A stretch of 64,000 nt of DNA from DASWJZ01 sp963792885. GTDB lineage: Bacteria > Pseudomonadota > Alphaproteobacteria > Rhizobiales > Afifellaceae. Location of the stretch: positions 529,797-593,796 of the forward strand of contig CAWBXX010000003.1 in assembly GCA_963792885.1 (NCBI GenBank), in the 5' to 3' direction. The position numbers and the translations under genes were made by a program. Below the pieces are notes generated by a model. It was not told the origin of the DNA, searched no databases, and saw nothing but the letters and a program-made list of their open reading frames with translations. Of this stretch, positions 22,644-32,623 are shown in pieces (position 1 is the first letter of the stretch; the number at the start of each line of letters is the position of its first letter).

Positions 22644-23097
22644 GCTCCACCGTCACCTTCTGCTGACCCTTGCCTCGATGGCGGTTCAGGGCTTCAAGAA
22701 GCGCGGCATAGGTGCGTGAGAGCTTGTTGGCTTGGGCGAGCGCCTCACGGCGGCCTTCAAACGTCTGCTCGCCGAGCATGGCGCGCCGGTAGCATTCCAT
22801 CGCAGCGTTGTGGGCGGCAATCAGTTGCGCAGCCATCATGCCTTCCAGCTCGTCCTTAGGCCCGATGCCCATCATTGCGCGGATCGTCGCCTTGGTTTGT
22901 CGATCTCGTTCCTCTGTATCCGAGTTTTTGACCCACAGAGCGTTGAGAGCTTGATTGACGAGAATGAGGTTCCAGTGATCCGACTTCGAACCCCCGATGT
23001 CCTTCAATTGGCCCTTCATCTCCTCTTCTGAGTCGTCAAGAACAACGGTGTTGGCCCTATTGGCGCCCTTTCCCTTCATCGCTGCCATCACCGCCAC
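22420..23097 (-). CDS. conserved rhizobial island protein (phage-like, unknown role)
   Basis: The product has 225 residues (MAVMAAMKGKGANRANTVVL). The centre has ELEGMMAAQLIAAHNAAMEC, FEGRREALAQANKLSRTYAA and LLEALNRHRGKGQQKVTVEH followed by VHVHQGGQAIVGTVE. I recognise this arrangement only from uncharacterised proteins in rhizobial accessory DNA, next to HGG genes. Its last 50 or so codons overlap the HGG gene in another frame. It follows the DUF3631 gene by a short overlap (23088-23097), so the three form one transcription unit. Confidence 0.7.
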   Translation of the reverse strand: MAVMAAMKGKGANRANTVVLDDSEEEMKGQLKDIGGSKSDHWNLILVNQALNALWVKNSDTEERDRQTKATIRAMMGIGPKDELEGMMAAQLIAAHNAAMECYRRAMLGEQTFEGRREALAQANKLSRTYAALLEALNRHRGKGQQKVTVEHVHVHQGGQAIVGTVETPGGGDHSKAEDRPHAIAHAPQPPMRSPDAEREPVPVACDGKRPLPDARRNIAGRSER

Positions 23098-24632
23098 CCC
23101 CTCGGCTCTGAGGGGGCGACAGAAGAAGTCGCGTCCTGAAAGGCGTTCACTGGCGTCCTTTCCCCTGTTTCTTCCCTGTTATGAATCGACTTCGCATCCG
23201 ATGTTTCGGATGTTTCCGATGTTTCGGATTCGGCGCGAGGCAAAGCCAGATATCGCTGCCATGCATCATGCAGGTCCTCGCGTCGGTAGCCCTTGCCGGT
23301 CCATTCCCCTGTGCGCACCTGATGAGGCTTCACGTCGTAGGGAGCGAGCGTCCTGGCGAGACCGCGCGCATCCAAGGGCTTGCCCCGCAAGCTACCCCAC
23401 GGGCTTTCTTCAAGGTTGTGCAGCCCGTCTAGGATGGTCGTCGTCGGCAAGGCATCGGCGTCTCCAAATATGCTCCGGAGATCGGACAGCAACTTGATGC
23501 CCAAGCTCGGGCTCGCCTCCCGCAGAAGGGAAACAAGGGAAACAGCAGAAACACGCGCCTGCTTCGGCCAATGCCCACCGGCGGCATCGGCGATGGCCAG
23601 AAGTGGCTCCTAAACGTCTGCATTGCGGTCCTCGACACCCGGCGGCATGACGGGGAATGCGTCGCGCAAGTCAGGTCGATACCAACTCTGACCATGCTGC
23701 GAGGCGGTCCCTCAGGCGATGACCTTCGGCCAGATAGAGCGCCGGCGGAACGACTCGACAGTTTCGTCCGGTGACGTCTGCGCATCCTAACGACACTGAC
23801 CGGCAAGATCGTGTCGGGCAGTTGGCCGAGGCCGGCGAGGGCGACGGCGCAATAGGCCGGCCATTCCTCAGTCGTCAGCTATTCCCTTGGACCCCGCATC
23901 GCAGGCTACGGCTCCGCGGCGATGACCGGCATTGAGCAGGCCGCGAACGTCTTCGCTGTCCTTCGCTCTTGCCCCAAACACCGTGTCCACCTCATCGAAA
24001 AGCACCGTCGGCGGGCCACTGCCGTCTGAGACTTGGCGGAAGAGATAGGCCGGAGAGACGTTGACCGCCTCCACCGGGTTTGGAACCAACAGCTCCGACA
24101 CCTCCAGTGCGCGCGTCTTTCCGCTTCCAGGCTCCGGACTCAGGAAGGCGATCCTCGGCGTTGATTCCCAGGCGTCCATCAGGTGGGTGTGTGCGATCCA
24201 CAGTGTATGCGCGACCTGAGCGTCGTCACTCGGATAGGCAACGAAGCGGCCGAGAAATGCATGCACATCGTCGAGGATCGCACTGCCGTCTTCGAGACGA
24301 ACAGGGTTCTCGTCCGTGTTCCACTCTCTCACGGCGTCGCCCTCGCACGTCCATAGGAGTTGGCGATCTTCACCAGCTCGTTTGCGATCTCGCCAACCGC
24401 CTCGACGGCGGCAGGCTCGACCTCCAGTCCCGCTAGATCGGCGGCTACGGCGGCGCGGATCAGGGCTTGATGGGCGCTCCGGGCCTCGCAGGACGCAATG
24501 CCGAGCATTGGCCCGACAACTCCTTGCCCGAACAGTAGCGGCTTCGGTATCTTCGCAGCGATCCTGATGGCGAATCAGTTCAACACTGCGAGCCCCGGCC
24601 ATTGCGCCGGGGTTTCGCATATGTGCTGGCAC
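23088..24632 (-). pseudogene. DUF3631 ATPase/primase-like gene, broken by indels and a stop
   Basis: The N-terminal half has a Walker A motif FLSPEPGSGKTRALEVSELL and a Walker B motif PPTVLFDEVDTVFGARAK, up to about 23880. The middle survives only in pieces (SVVRMRRR in one frame, VSAVSLVSLLREASPSLGIK in another). The C-terminal part (LLSDLRSIFGDADALPTTTI, GKGYRREDLHDAWQRYL) ends at 23088. This is the helicase or primase-associated DUF3631 protein of integrative elements. Besides frame changes, a TAG sits in frame near 23614 where relatives have tryptophan (DVWEPLLAIADAAGG), so real decay is likely. Confidence 0.75.
24593..24612. terminator. CCCCGGC/GCCGGGG hairpin between excisionase and DUF3631 genes
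   Basis: A 7-bp stem CCCCGGC (24593-24599) pairs with GCCGGGG (24606-24612), followed by TTT on the plus strand. It lies just after the excisionase gene on the minus strand, where no T run follows, so its role is uncertain. Confidence 0.35.
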
Positions 24633-24635
24633 CGC

Positions 24636-24824
24636 TCACCCTCCCGCTCGATATTCGGGAAGGCCGGCCAGATAGGCTTGCAGGTCGGCAAACGAGATCA
24701 ACGTGCGGCGCCCTGCTTTCCGGGCAGTGAGATCGCCGCGCTTCAATGCCTCATAGATCGAGGTGCGGGACATACCCGACACCTTCACAGCATCGGGGAT
24801 GGTGACTGCGATTGGTATTTGCAT
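24636..24824 (-). CDS. excisionase / MerR-like helix-turn-helix protein
   Basis: From ATG 24822-24824 the product has 62 residues: MQIPIAVTIPDAVKVSGMSR then TSIYEALKRGDLTARKAGRR and TLISFADLQAYLAGL. This is the winged helix-turn-helix of the excisionase/AlpA class, with the pattern SRTSIYEALKRGDL...R...I..ADL. It probably controls integrase expression or excision. The open frame extends 63 codons upstream, but that part lacks family similarity. It lies between the DUF3631 gene and the integrase. Confidence 0.8.
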   Translation of the reverse strand: MQIPIAVTIPDAVKVSGMSRTSIYEALKRGDLTARKAGRRTLISFADLQAYLAGLPEYRAGG

Positions 24825-24897
24825 GTTTGTGTTTCCCAAAAAGTCCGTGCGGGATTGCCCGGACGTCGTGGGGTCCACATCTGCCCAACAGATCGAT

Positions 24898-25582
24898 TTA
24901 TTTCGATACCCCCGAAACGGACTGGTCGCGCAGGTGCGGCAGTGACCAACAAAGGTCTGCGAACCTGCCAGCGATTTCCTTCTCGGCGACAGGCTTCCCG
25001 AATTGATCAACAATTCGGACGTGAGCGTGTTGAGCGCGAAAGTCGCCCCACCAGCTCTCGAGCTTTTTCCGCACGTTTAGATCGTGGGGCGTCTCGGATT
25101 CCCCACACCACCTCTGCACCGTCTGCCAACGGAGCGGTTTGTTGTTCCGGCTTGTCCGCCCGCTCTCCGTCAAACCGCTGGCAATTCGGCGATACGCATC
25201 AACTGGCCTGAAGCCATTTGCTACCAACACAGCATAGGCCGCACGAATCCAAATCTTCAGCTCGCTTCTTGCGGTTGTCGTGATGTTTGTTCCGCCAAAG
25301 TTGACCGGGGCAGGACCATGGGTGATCCCTTCCTTTATCCAGGTCCGATAGGAAGATCATCAAGTCTTTCAGTGGCATGTGGACGGAGTCTTCTCTGAAG
25401 TTCGGGAGTTCAAGCAATGCGTGAATCACCTGCCCCAACATACCTGCGGCCTTGTTCCGCTTCAGTAGGGTGTCTGTCTCGGCCTCATAGTTGGCCTGCC
25501 GCTTCGCCAGCCTTTGATAAAGCCGGTTGACCCATTCCGTCGGGTCTGGCCAGCCGGGGGTTGTGGTCTTTCCGTCACGCAT
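24898..25582 (-). CDS. hypothetical island protein (frameshifted)
   Basis: The N-terminal frame (25582 to about 25240) reads WPDPTEWVNRLYQRLAKRQA and PLKDLMIFLSDLDKGRDHPW. The next frame continues LVANGFRPVDAYRRIASGLT and LRWQTVQRWCGESETPHDLN to 24898. The two join naturally around RAEDLD/IRAAYAV near 25235 with one indel. The C-terminal part with QTVQRWC may be a helix-turn-helix. I do not recognise the family. It belongs to the integrative element between integrase and excisionase. Confidence 0.5.
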
Positions 25583-25669
25583 TCGTTGCCAAACCTCAGC
25601 ACCGAAAGAATTAGCGACTTCGGAATGGCCGGCGTGGCTACACTCTAATCAGCTTGAGCCCGTCGGGGG

Positions 25670-26919
25670 TCATGCCACAACTCCCCTGATAGGCGTCACC
25701 GTTGCCACCGCCGCGCCGCCGCTGGCGCAATAAGTCGCCCAATCCTCCATCAGCCGCCGCCGCTTTTCGAACAGATCGCCGCGCCGATAGGCGGCCTCCG
25801 CCTTGTTGCCGATGACATGCGCCAACGCCATTTCGCAGACTTCATGGGCATAGCCGGTGCATTCGGCCGCCCAGTCGCGGAAGGCGGACCGGAAGCCGTG
25901 CACGGTCGCGTCAACCTTCATGCGGCGAAGCAGCATGGACATGGCCATGCCGGACAGCTTGCCGCCCCTGTCGGCCGGGAACAGCCAGTCCTTTCCAGCG
26001 GCTTAGCGTTCTCCAGAATCTCGACAGCGCGCGGCGACAAGGGAACGCGATGTTCCTTGCCTCGCCTTCATGCGCGCGGCGGGATCGTCCAGATGGCCTT
26101 GTCCAGATCGACTTCGTCCCACTTCGCCGCCCAGCACTTCGCTGGTGCGGGCGGCGGTCAGAATGGCAAACTCCAGCGCCAGCGCCGCCACGGCTTCGCG
26201 CATGCGCAAGTGCGCCGACAAATGCCGGGATCGCCTCATAGGGCAGCGCCTTGTGATGGCCGCGCGTCAGGCGGGAGCGGGCAGGCAGGATTTGCGCGAT
26301 ATGGCCGCGCCAGCGGGCCGGGATTTTCGCCCTCCCGATATCCCCGCGCCTTGGCGGCATCGAGCACGGTTTCAATCCGGCCGCGGATGCGGCTGGCAGT
26401 TTCGGGCTTGTCCTGCCAGATCGGCTCCAGAATCTTGAGCACATGCGCCGTGCCAATATCGGCAACGGGCAAGTCGCCCATCACCGGATAGACGTAGGTG
26501 GCTAGCGTGTTGCGCCATTGCTGCCGGTGCTTGTCATTGCGCCAGCTACCCTCATTCGCGGCGATGTAAGCCTCGGCGACGGCCTTGAACGTAATTCCGG
26601 CGATCTGGGCCGCCTGGGCGGCCGCAAGGGCCTCTGCGGCCTTCTGCTGGCGCTCAGCAAGGGGATCAATCCCAGCCTTCACCTTCAGCCGCAACGCCGC
26701 CGCCGCGTCGCGGGCAGCGGCAAGGGAGATCGCCGACAGGCCAGCAGCCGCGCCCAAGCCAATGTCCCGTGACTTGCCCTTGAGCATGAAACGATAGACC
26801 CACGAACGCGCGCCGCTTTCCTTGACCAGCAAATGCAGCCCTCCCCCATCCGCATGGCGACCTGGCTTTGCGTTCTTCACCGCCAATGGGGTCAGTGCAT
26901 TGCTGAGCTTGCGGGGCAT
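25670..26919 (-). pseudogene. tyrosine integrase of the P4 type, several frameshifts
   Basis: From ATG 26917-26919 the N-terminal DUF4102 domain reads MPRKLSNALTPLAVKNAKPG and KSRDIGLGAAAGLSAISLAA. The core-binding domain (LATYVYPVMGDLPVADIGTA) follows. The catalytic region is spread over other frames: FAILTAARTSEVLG holds the first arginine, HGFRSAFRDWAAECTGYAHE the H-x-x-R, and ALAHVIGNKAEAAYRRGDLF the H and nucleophile tyrosine. The end is at 25670. All catalytic residues can still be found in order, so a working enzyme may hide behind sequence errors; at least three indels are needed. It faces into the accessory region. Confidence 0.85.
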
Positions 26920-27228
26920 GGCGTGGCGTCCCCGTTCCCAAATCCGTTCCCCGAAAATACTGCCGATTTTAGGGGAACGCAACCGGATGACGCCGGACAG
27001 GCGCAGCAGGTCACCGAGAAAATACTGTGAAGGCCGGGCGTTACGAGGACGCTTGAGGATCGATCTGAACGGTAATACGGAGGACACCCCATCCGCCACT
27101 ACGCAGATTTCGATAATTGATACGAAAGGGATTTGTCCTTCGTATCGCGACTTGTCTCCCACCGGGTTCCTCACCACACGTGCCGGTAAGCCTGGGTTTT
27201 GCGAGACACCCGCCCGAAGGCCGATCAC
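26920..27228. other. right edge of the accessory region, no gene seen
   Basis: The integrase frame stays open upstream here, but the sequence lacks integrase similarity. CCGTTCC/GGGGAACG-like short repeats occur near 26936-26985 and could be integrase arm sites. This is speculative. No copy of the tRNA-Thr end was found. Confidence 0.35.
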
Positions 27229-28483
27229 CTAACTTTCCTTCGCAGCTGAATTCGCGGCGGTCGCGAGCGAATGGCGGCCGGCAGGGCCTTGGAGAATTCG
27301 GGCGAGAATACTCCGCTGGTGCGCCAGGCAATCCTCAAGGTCCAGGCTCTTCTGAATGCTGAGCCGCGCCGCGGTTCGCAGCTGAAGCCTCCCATCGGAT
27401 CGCAGGGCGCCGAGCACCTCCTCGGCGAGCGCGTTCGGATTCCAGAAGTCGACCAGCACGCCATTGTGACCCGAACGAACGAACTCGCGGACTGGCGGGA
27501 CATCGGAGGCAACGATGAAAGTGCCGCACGACATGGCTTCGAGAAGAGACCACGACAGGACGAAGGGATAGGTCAGGTAAATGTGCGCCGCCGAAACCTG
27601 GAAGAGCTTTATCAGCTTGGCATGCGAGAGCCGGCCCAGGAAGACGATACGACGCGGGTCGATCCCGGTCTCGCGCATCATGGCTTCGCGCCAGGTCGAG
27701 CCATCCGAGCGCGGGGGGCTGTACGCGTTGCCGTCCTCCCCCGCCACGAGGAAGATCGCGTCGGCGTGGCGTTCTGCGACCAGCTTTGCCGCACGCATGA
27801 ACTGGGGGAAGCCGCGATAAGGTTCGAAGTAGCGTGCGGCGTAGGTGACGACTGGCGCTCCAGCCGAGACCGCGCGCCCGTCGGGAAGCTCGAACCTGGC
27901 CCGCGGGTCCGGGGCGCAGAGACGCGTATCGATGCCGTCGTGACAAACGGCAATTCGGGATCGGCACGCCTCCGGATAGAGGTCCCGCTGCCACCCCGTG
28001 GGACTTACGCCCGCTTCTACGCTCTCCAGAGTCGCAAGCTGGGTCATGTTGCGCAGTTTGAGCCGCTTGCGGTCCGAATGCGACGGAGGGCGTGAAGCGT
28101 CGAAGTCCAGATCCGTCCCCTCTGCATGGTAGAAGGTACTCGCAGTAGCCGAGCATCGGCGTTTGGGGCAGCACATCCTTCGCGAAGAGAAGGCTCCCCC
28201 AGCCGATATGACCGACGACCACATCGGGCCGGCCGCGGTGCTTCGCCATCGCGAGGAGAGCGTCGGCGACCCTCGTCGCCCGGTCGATATGCTCCAAGGA
28301 GATCGTTGCGTGGTCCGGCCGCCGCGCCGCATCTGGTTCGCGGTGCGTGACGAATTCGACGCCCGGAAGCCTCTCCTCGATCTCCTCGCAGATCACCGTC
28401 ACCGATGAGCCGCGCCGCGCGAGATCGGTGGCCAGGTGACGAAACTGTCCCGGCCCGCGGCGATGCACGAAGACGATCTTCAC
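27229..28483 (-). CDS. GT4 family glycosyltransferase (one-base frameshift)
   Basis: A GTG start at 28481-28483 overlaps the MarR stop (GTGA) and gives VKIVFVHRRGPGQFRHLATD. The frame changes near 28130 (GYCEY to FYHAEGTDLDFD) and continues to 27229. One extra base restores about 417 residues. The C-terminal Rossmann domain has VVTYAARYFEPYRGFPQFMR and the EX7E-like VLSWSLLEAMSCGTFIVASD, typical of GT-B retaining glycosyltransferases. It is cytoplasmic and uses an activated sugar; donor and acceptor are unknown. It is co-transcribed with the MarR gene and divergent from the type I secretion operon. Confidence 0.82.
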
Positions 28484-29037
28484 GGAACGTGGTTGCCGCT
28501 GTCGCCGTAGCGCACAAGGCCCGTCCAAAAGAGGTCCAGACGCTCGAGAGTCCTGGCGAAGTCCGCCAAGTCTCCTGACTCGGCGGCGCCGGAGATCCGC
28601 CGATGCCTGTTCGCTGTGGTCTCTCCTACGGCCGCGAGGAGCCGTTTCGCCTTGGACGTGAGCCTGATGCGGGCGACCCTGCGGTCGCGCCGTGCGCTCT
28701 CGCGCTCGACATAGCCGGCCTCGGCGAGCCGCTTTACGCTCGCGGTGACGTTCGAGCCCGAATAGTGGCCGCGCTCGACAATATCTCCTATCGATGGCTC
28801 GCCCGCACCGATCGCGAAAAGAATCATGAACTGGGCGGCGGTCATGTCGCCGGCACCCGCCCTGCCCAAATCCGCCGTCAAGACCTCGAGGTAACGGCGG
28901 TGCAGCCGCCCGATCATCTGCGCCATATGCATATAGTGTGTGGCGCCCGCAGAACCGATGCGCCCGTCCGTTTCCTCCCGTTGCTCTGGTGTTTCCCGGG
29001 AATGTTCTCCTGCCAGGGTCTTCCAGGTCAAAGTCAT
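28480..29037 (-). CDS. MarR family transcriptional regulator
   Basis: The product has 185 residues starting MTLTWKTLAGEHSRETPEQR, with a GAGGAG ribosome site. The winged helix-turn-helix is at about residues 60-130: MTAAQFMILFAIGAGEPSIG, RGHYSGSNVTASVKRLAEAG and the wing YVERESARRDRRVARIRLTS. Such proteins bind as dimers to palindromes in divergent promoters. It faces the ABC transporter gene across about 200 AT-richer bases and is followed by the GT4 gene, so control of both directions is likely. Confidence 0.92.
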   Translation of the reverse strand: MTLTWKTLAGEHSRETPEQREETDGRIGSAGATHYMHMAQMIGRLHRRYLEVLTADLGRAGAGDMTAAQFMILFAIGAGEPSIGDIVERGHYSGSNVTASVKRLAEAGYVERESARRDRRVARIRLTSKAKRLLAAVGETTANRHRRISGAAESGDLADFARTLERLDLFWTGLVRYGDSGNHVP

Positions 29038-29150
29038 CGCCAGCTCCTCGACCTCAATTCAAACCCCCAGCGTTCCCCACGGAGTCATTATCATTTTCAT
29101 AGATTTTCTGGGTTCCTATGAACTTCTCCTCTATCGACAACCTCGTTTTA

Positions 29151-29178
29151 TTGAACAGAATCTGGAGAACACTAGCTA
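29151..29178 (+). promoter_or_regulatory. possible promoter of the type I secretion operon
   Basis: TTGAAC (29151-29156) and TAGCTA (29173-29178) are spaced by 16 bases in the AT-rich divergent region. They are reasonable sigma-70-type boxes about 65 bases before the transporter ATG. No clear long palindrome for the MarR protein was found nearby. This is sequence resemblance only. Confidence 0.3.
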
Positions 29179-29241
29179 TTCCGTAGAACAAGTAGAAAAA
29201 AACATGACAGTACGGTTATGGCCTCGCAAAAGGGTGTCGCA

Positions 29242-30976
29242 ATGGAGAGTGAAGACGGCAAACGCTCTGCCGATGAACTCGTCCGGGCATGCCGCCGGAC
29301 GGTCGGAGCGGGTTTTCTCTATGCGGGGCTGTTGAGCGCGTTCATCACCATTCTGCAACTAGTGGTACCTCTCTTCCTGCTGCAGGTGCACGACCGGGTG
29401 CTGAACAGCCGCAGCATCGACACCCTGAGGATGTTGGTCGTCCTCTCGCTCGGAGCCATCGTCCTTTACGGCGTCCTTGAGTTCGTTCGAAGCCTCGCCT
29501 TTCAGGCGATCGCGAGTACCGCTCATCCGCAAGCTGAACCTTCCTGCGATCGAGGCGGCGCTGCACAGCGCCATCGACCAGGGAGTCGGCCGCGGCGCGG
29601 AGGTCCTGCGGGACCTGAGCGACATCCGGTCGTTCATCACCGGAACCGCCTTCCCTGCGCCGCTCGAGGCCATGTGGTCGCCGATCTTCCTGTTCGTCAT
29701 GTTCTCCTTCCATCCGCTCTATGGGCTGGTCGGCACGATCTCCGTCCTTGTGATGATTTCCCTCAGCGTGGTGTCCGACCTCATGTGCCGGCAGACGCTG
29801 AAGGAGGCGAACCAAGCGAACATCGAGAGCATCGCCGGGATCGGAGCCTCGCTGCGGCACGCCGAGGTCATCGATGCGATGGGCATGCTCCCGGCGCTTA
29901 TCAAGCGTTGGAGAAAGAAGCACTCCCAGGCCATCGCCCTGCTTAACGAGGGTCACCGACGCAGCCGCGCGATGCATGCCCTCAGCCGCTCGACCCGTTA
30001 CGGCCTGCAGATCATCGTGCTAGCGCTCGGCGCCTACCTCGTGATGGACGGCAGCGCGTCGCCCGGCTCGATGATCGGCGGAACGATCATCCTCGGGAGG
30101 CTGCTCGCTCCGTTCGACAACATCACCGGCGACTGGCGGCAATGGATCTTCGCGCTCAACGCCTGGCGTCGCATTCGTGCCGTTCTCGAGACGGAGTCCG
30201 CGACGAGGGAAAGCTTTCCCACGCCGCGCCCCTCGTCGGGCGACCTCGTGGTCGACCGCGTGGTCTATATCGCTCCGGGCATCGACGCGCCGATCCTCAA
30301 GGGGGTCAGCTTCTCGCTTTCGCCGGGCGACGTGCTCGGCATCGCCGGCCCTTCCGCAGCGGGAAAGTCGACGCTGGCCCGGCTCCTCGTCGGCATCACG
30401 AAGCCGCAGTCCGGCGGCATCTATCTGTCGGGCCACAACACGTTTCTTTGGCAGCGGGCCTCCTTCGGTGAGGTCGTCGGATACCTGCCGCAGTCGGTGC
30501 TGCTTCTTGATGGCACCATCAGAGAGAACATCGCACGCATGGCCGAAGCAGACCCGCGCGCGGTCATCGACGCCGCGCGGGCGGCCGGTGTCCACGAGGC
30601 CATTGGAAGGCTGCCGCTCGGCTACGACACGCCGATCGGTGAGGCACGCCTCACGTTGTCGGGAGGACAGAAGCAGCGCATCGGCTTGGCGCGAGCCTTG
30701 TTCGGCTGGCCGACCCTTCTCGTGCTTGACGAGCCGAACGCGAACCTCGATGCCGAAGGCGAGCAGGCGCTCCTCTCCGCGGTGCGGGAAGCCAAGTCCC
30801 GCGGCGCAATCATCATCATTATCGCCCACCGCCAGACGGTGATGCAGTCGGTCGACAAGATCCTGATTCTGAACGAAGGGCGCGTCACGCAGTTCGGCGA
30901 CCGGACCTCTACCCTCTCCCAGCTGGAGAGCAGGCCGAGCGTTGCGAAGATCGCCGCCGCGCCGGCAGCGTCTTAA
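29242..30976 (+). CDS. type I secretion ABC transporter, PrtD/HlyB-like (one-base frameshift)
   Basis: This is the inner-membrane export ATPase of a type I secretion system. The ATG at 29242 has AAGGG upstream; an ATG at 29218 is less likely. The first frame (ITILQLVVPLFLLQVHDRVL) gives way near 29515 to a second, RKLNLPAIEAALHSAIDQGV onward. One indel explains this, and the whole is about 577 residues, the PrtD size. The membrane domain covers about 25-300. The ATPase has Walker A GPSAAGKSTL, signature LSGGQKQRIG, Walker B LLVLDEPNANLD and the switch AHRQTV. There is no N-terminal C39 peptidase. It precedes the fusion protein by 10 bases. Confidence 0.93.
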
Positions 30977-30986
30977 GGAGGCGACG

Positions 30987-32341
30987 ATGGGTGCTGACAA
31001 GCTATCGCCACGCTCGCTCCCGCGACCGTGGAAGAACCCGAGGCGGAAGCGCTCGAGCCACACGTTCACCTCTCGAACATTGTGATCGCCGGCCTGGTCG
31101 CGATCGCCGTCGGGTTTGGAGGGGCGCTTGCCTGGGGATTGACCGCCAATCTAAACAGCGCAGTCGTCGCCACTGGTACGGTTATCGTCGGTTCCCAGAA
31201 GAAGACCGTGAGCAACTTCCAGGGCGGCACGCTCAAGGAGCTCTTGGTCGAGGAAGGAGCCTCCGTCGAGCGCGACCAGCCGCTCGCCGTTTTGGATGAG
31301 ACACAGGCCCGATCAACGCTCGCCGAATTGCAGGGAGAGCGCCTCGGGCTCCTCGCCCAGCTTGCCCGGCTACGGACAGAGCAAGCGAAGGACGACACCA
31401 TCTCCTTCCCCCCTGAGCTCGCCGCAGCAGCGTCCGGCATCGCGCAAAGCGTTCGGATGGACGAGGAACGGTTCTTCGAACGTCGGCGCGAGATTCATGA
31501 AGGTCGGGTCGCCGCACAGGAGAAGAGGATTCAGCAATTCCGCGCCGAATCCGACGCTCTCGCAGCGGAGATCGGTGCGGGCGAGGACGAGCAGTCGATC
31601 ATCGCGGATCGCCTCCAAGCCGTGCGCGGTCTTGCCAACAACGGCTTCTCCACCAAACGCGAAGTCGCCGACCTCGCACGCGATCTCGCCGCGACGCGCG
31701 GCGACCTCGGGCGTTTGAACGCGGAGCGTGCCAAGTCCGAACAGGGCGAGGCCGGCGCTCAAAGCGACCTCCTCTCCCTGCAGGCGGAGTGGTTCAGCGA
31801 TATCGCGGGGTCGATCCAGGAGACGCAACTGAAGCTCAACGACGTCGCCCAGCGCCTTACGGCCGCCGAAGACGTGTTGGCCCGCACAGTCATACGCTCG
31901 CCCGGCCGCGGCATCGTCATGAACATACAGACCCGCACCGTAGGCAGCGCAATCGTTGCCGGCCAACCAATTCTCGACGTGGTGCCGGAGGACGATCCTC
32001 TGGTCGTGGAGGCGCATATCAATCCGACCGACGTGGACGCGGTCGCCGTTGGAGCGCACACGCAGGTTCGGCTGACTGCCTACAACGTCCGCACGCTCGC
32101 GCCGCTCGACGGAGAGGTCGTCTATCTTGCGCCCGACCAGGAGCGCGACCCCAAGACGAACGCCCCCTTCTACACGGTGCGCGCGGCTATCACCCCGGAG
32201 GCGCTGGCGCAGCATCCGGAGGTTGCGCTTTATCCAGGCATGCCCGCGGAAATATTGATTCAACACGAGGCACGAAAAGCCATCAGCTACTTCATCGAGC
32301 CGATCACCAGCAGCTTCCGCCGCGCTCTGCATGAAGATTAA
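30987..32341 (+). CDS. type I secretion membrane-fusion protein, HlyD/PrtE family
   Basis: The ATG at 30987 with AAGGAGGCGACG starts MGADKLS. The main frame begins just after (TVEEPEAEALEPHVHLSN from about 31028), so one base is probably missing near 31007. Otherwise a GTG at 31028 could start it. One membrane helix (about residues 18-40 of the main frame) is followed by the lipoyl halves (VVATGTVIVGSQKKTVSNFQ and IRSPGRGIVMNIQTRTVGSA), a long coiled-coil hairpin (about 95-275) and the beta-barrel domain (VEAHINPTDVDAVAVGAHTQ). It bridges the ABC transporter to a TolC-type outer-membrane protein, for which no gene is adjacent. Confidence 0.92.
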
Positions 32342-32623
32342 TGCCGGTCAGATGGCTTTCCAGAAAGATTTATATAATAGAGGCAAACAAAATATCGCCG
32401 CATCCCATGCTTTATGGTGGAGGCGGAACGTACAACTCGGATATTATACCGAGATGACGCAATAACTAATATATAAAAACAGAGAATTAGCGCCTTCCGT
32501 CATGCAGGCACATCTGCAAACATCCCTTCCGTGCTGGGCGGCACCAAACCGGTTGGGTGGCGGCAAACCGACACGTCCAATCAGCGACACAGTCCAGACC
32601 ACGTGGACGGTCAGGAGGCGAAA
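32342..32623. promoter_or_regulatory. AT-rich leader before the RTX gene
   Basis: This gap of 282 bases is far more AT-rich than its neighbours. It has a perfect TATAAT at 32373-32378 with only a weak -35 partner, and the inverted repeat CTCGG/CCGAG at 32436-32453. It suggests that the RTX gene has its own promoter and regulation, separate from the transporter genes. Function is inferred. Confidence 0.4.
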
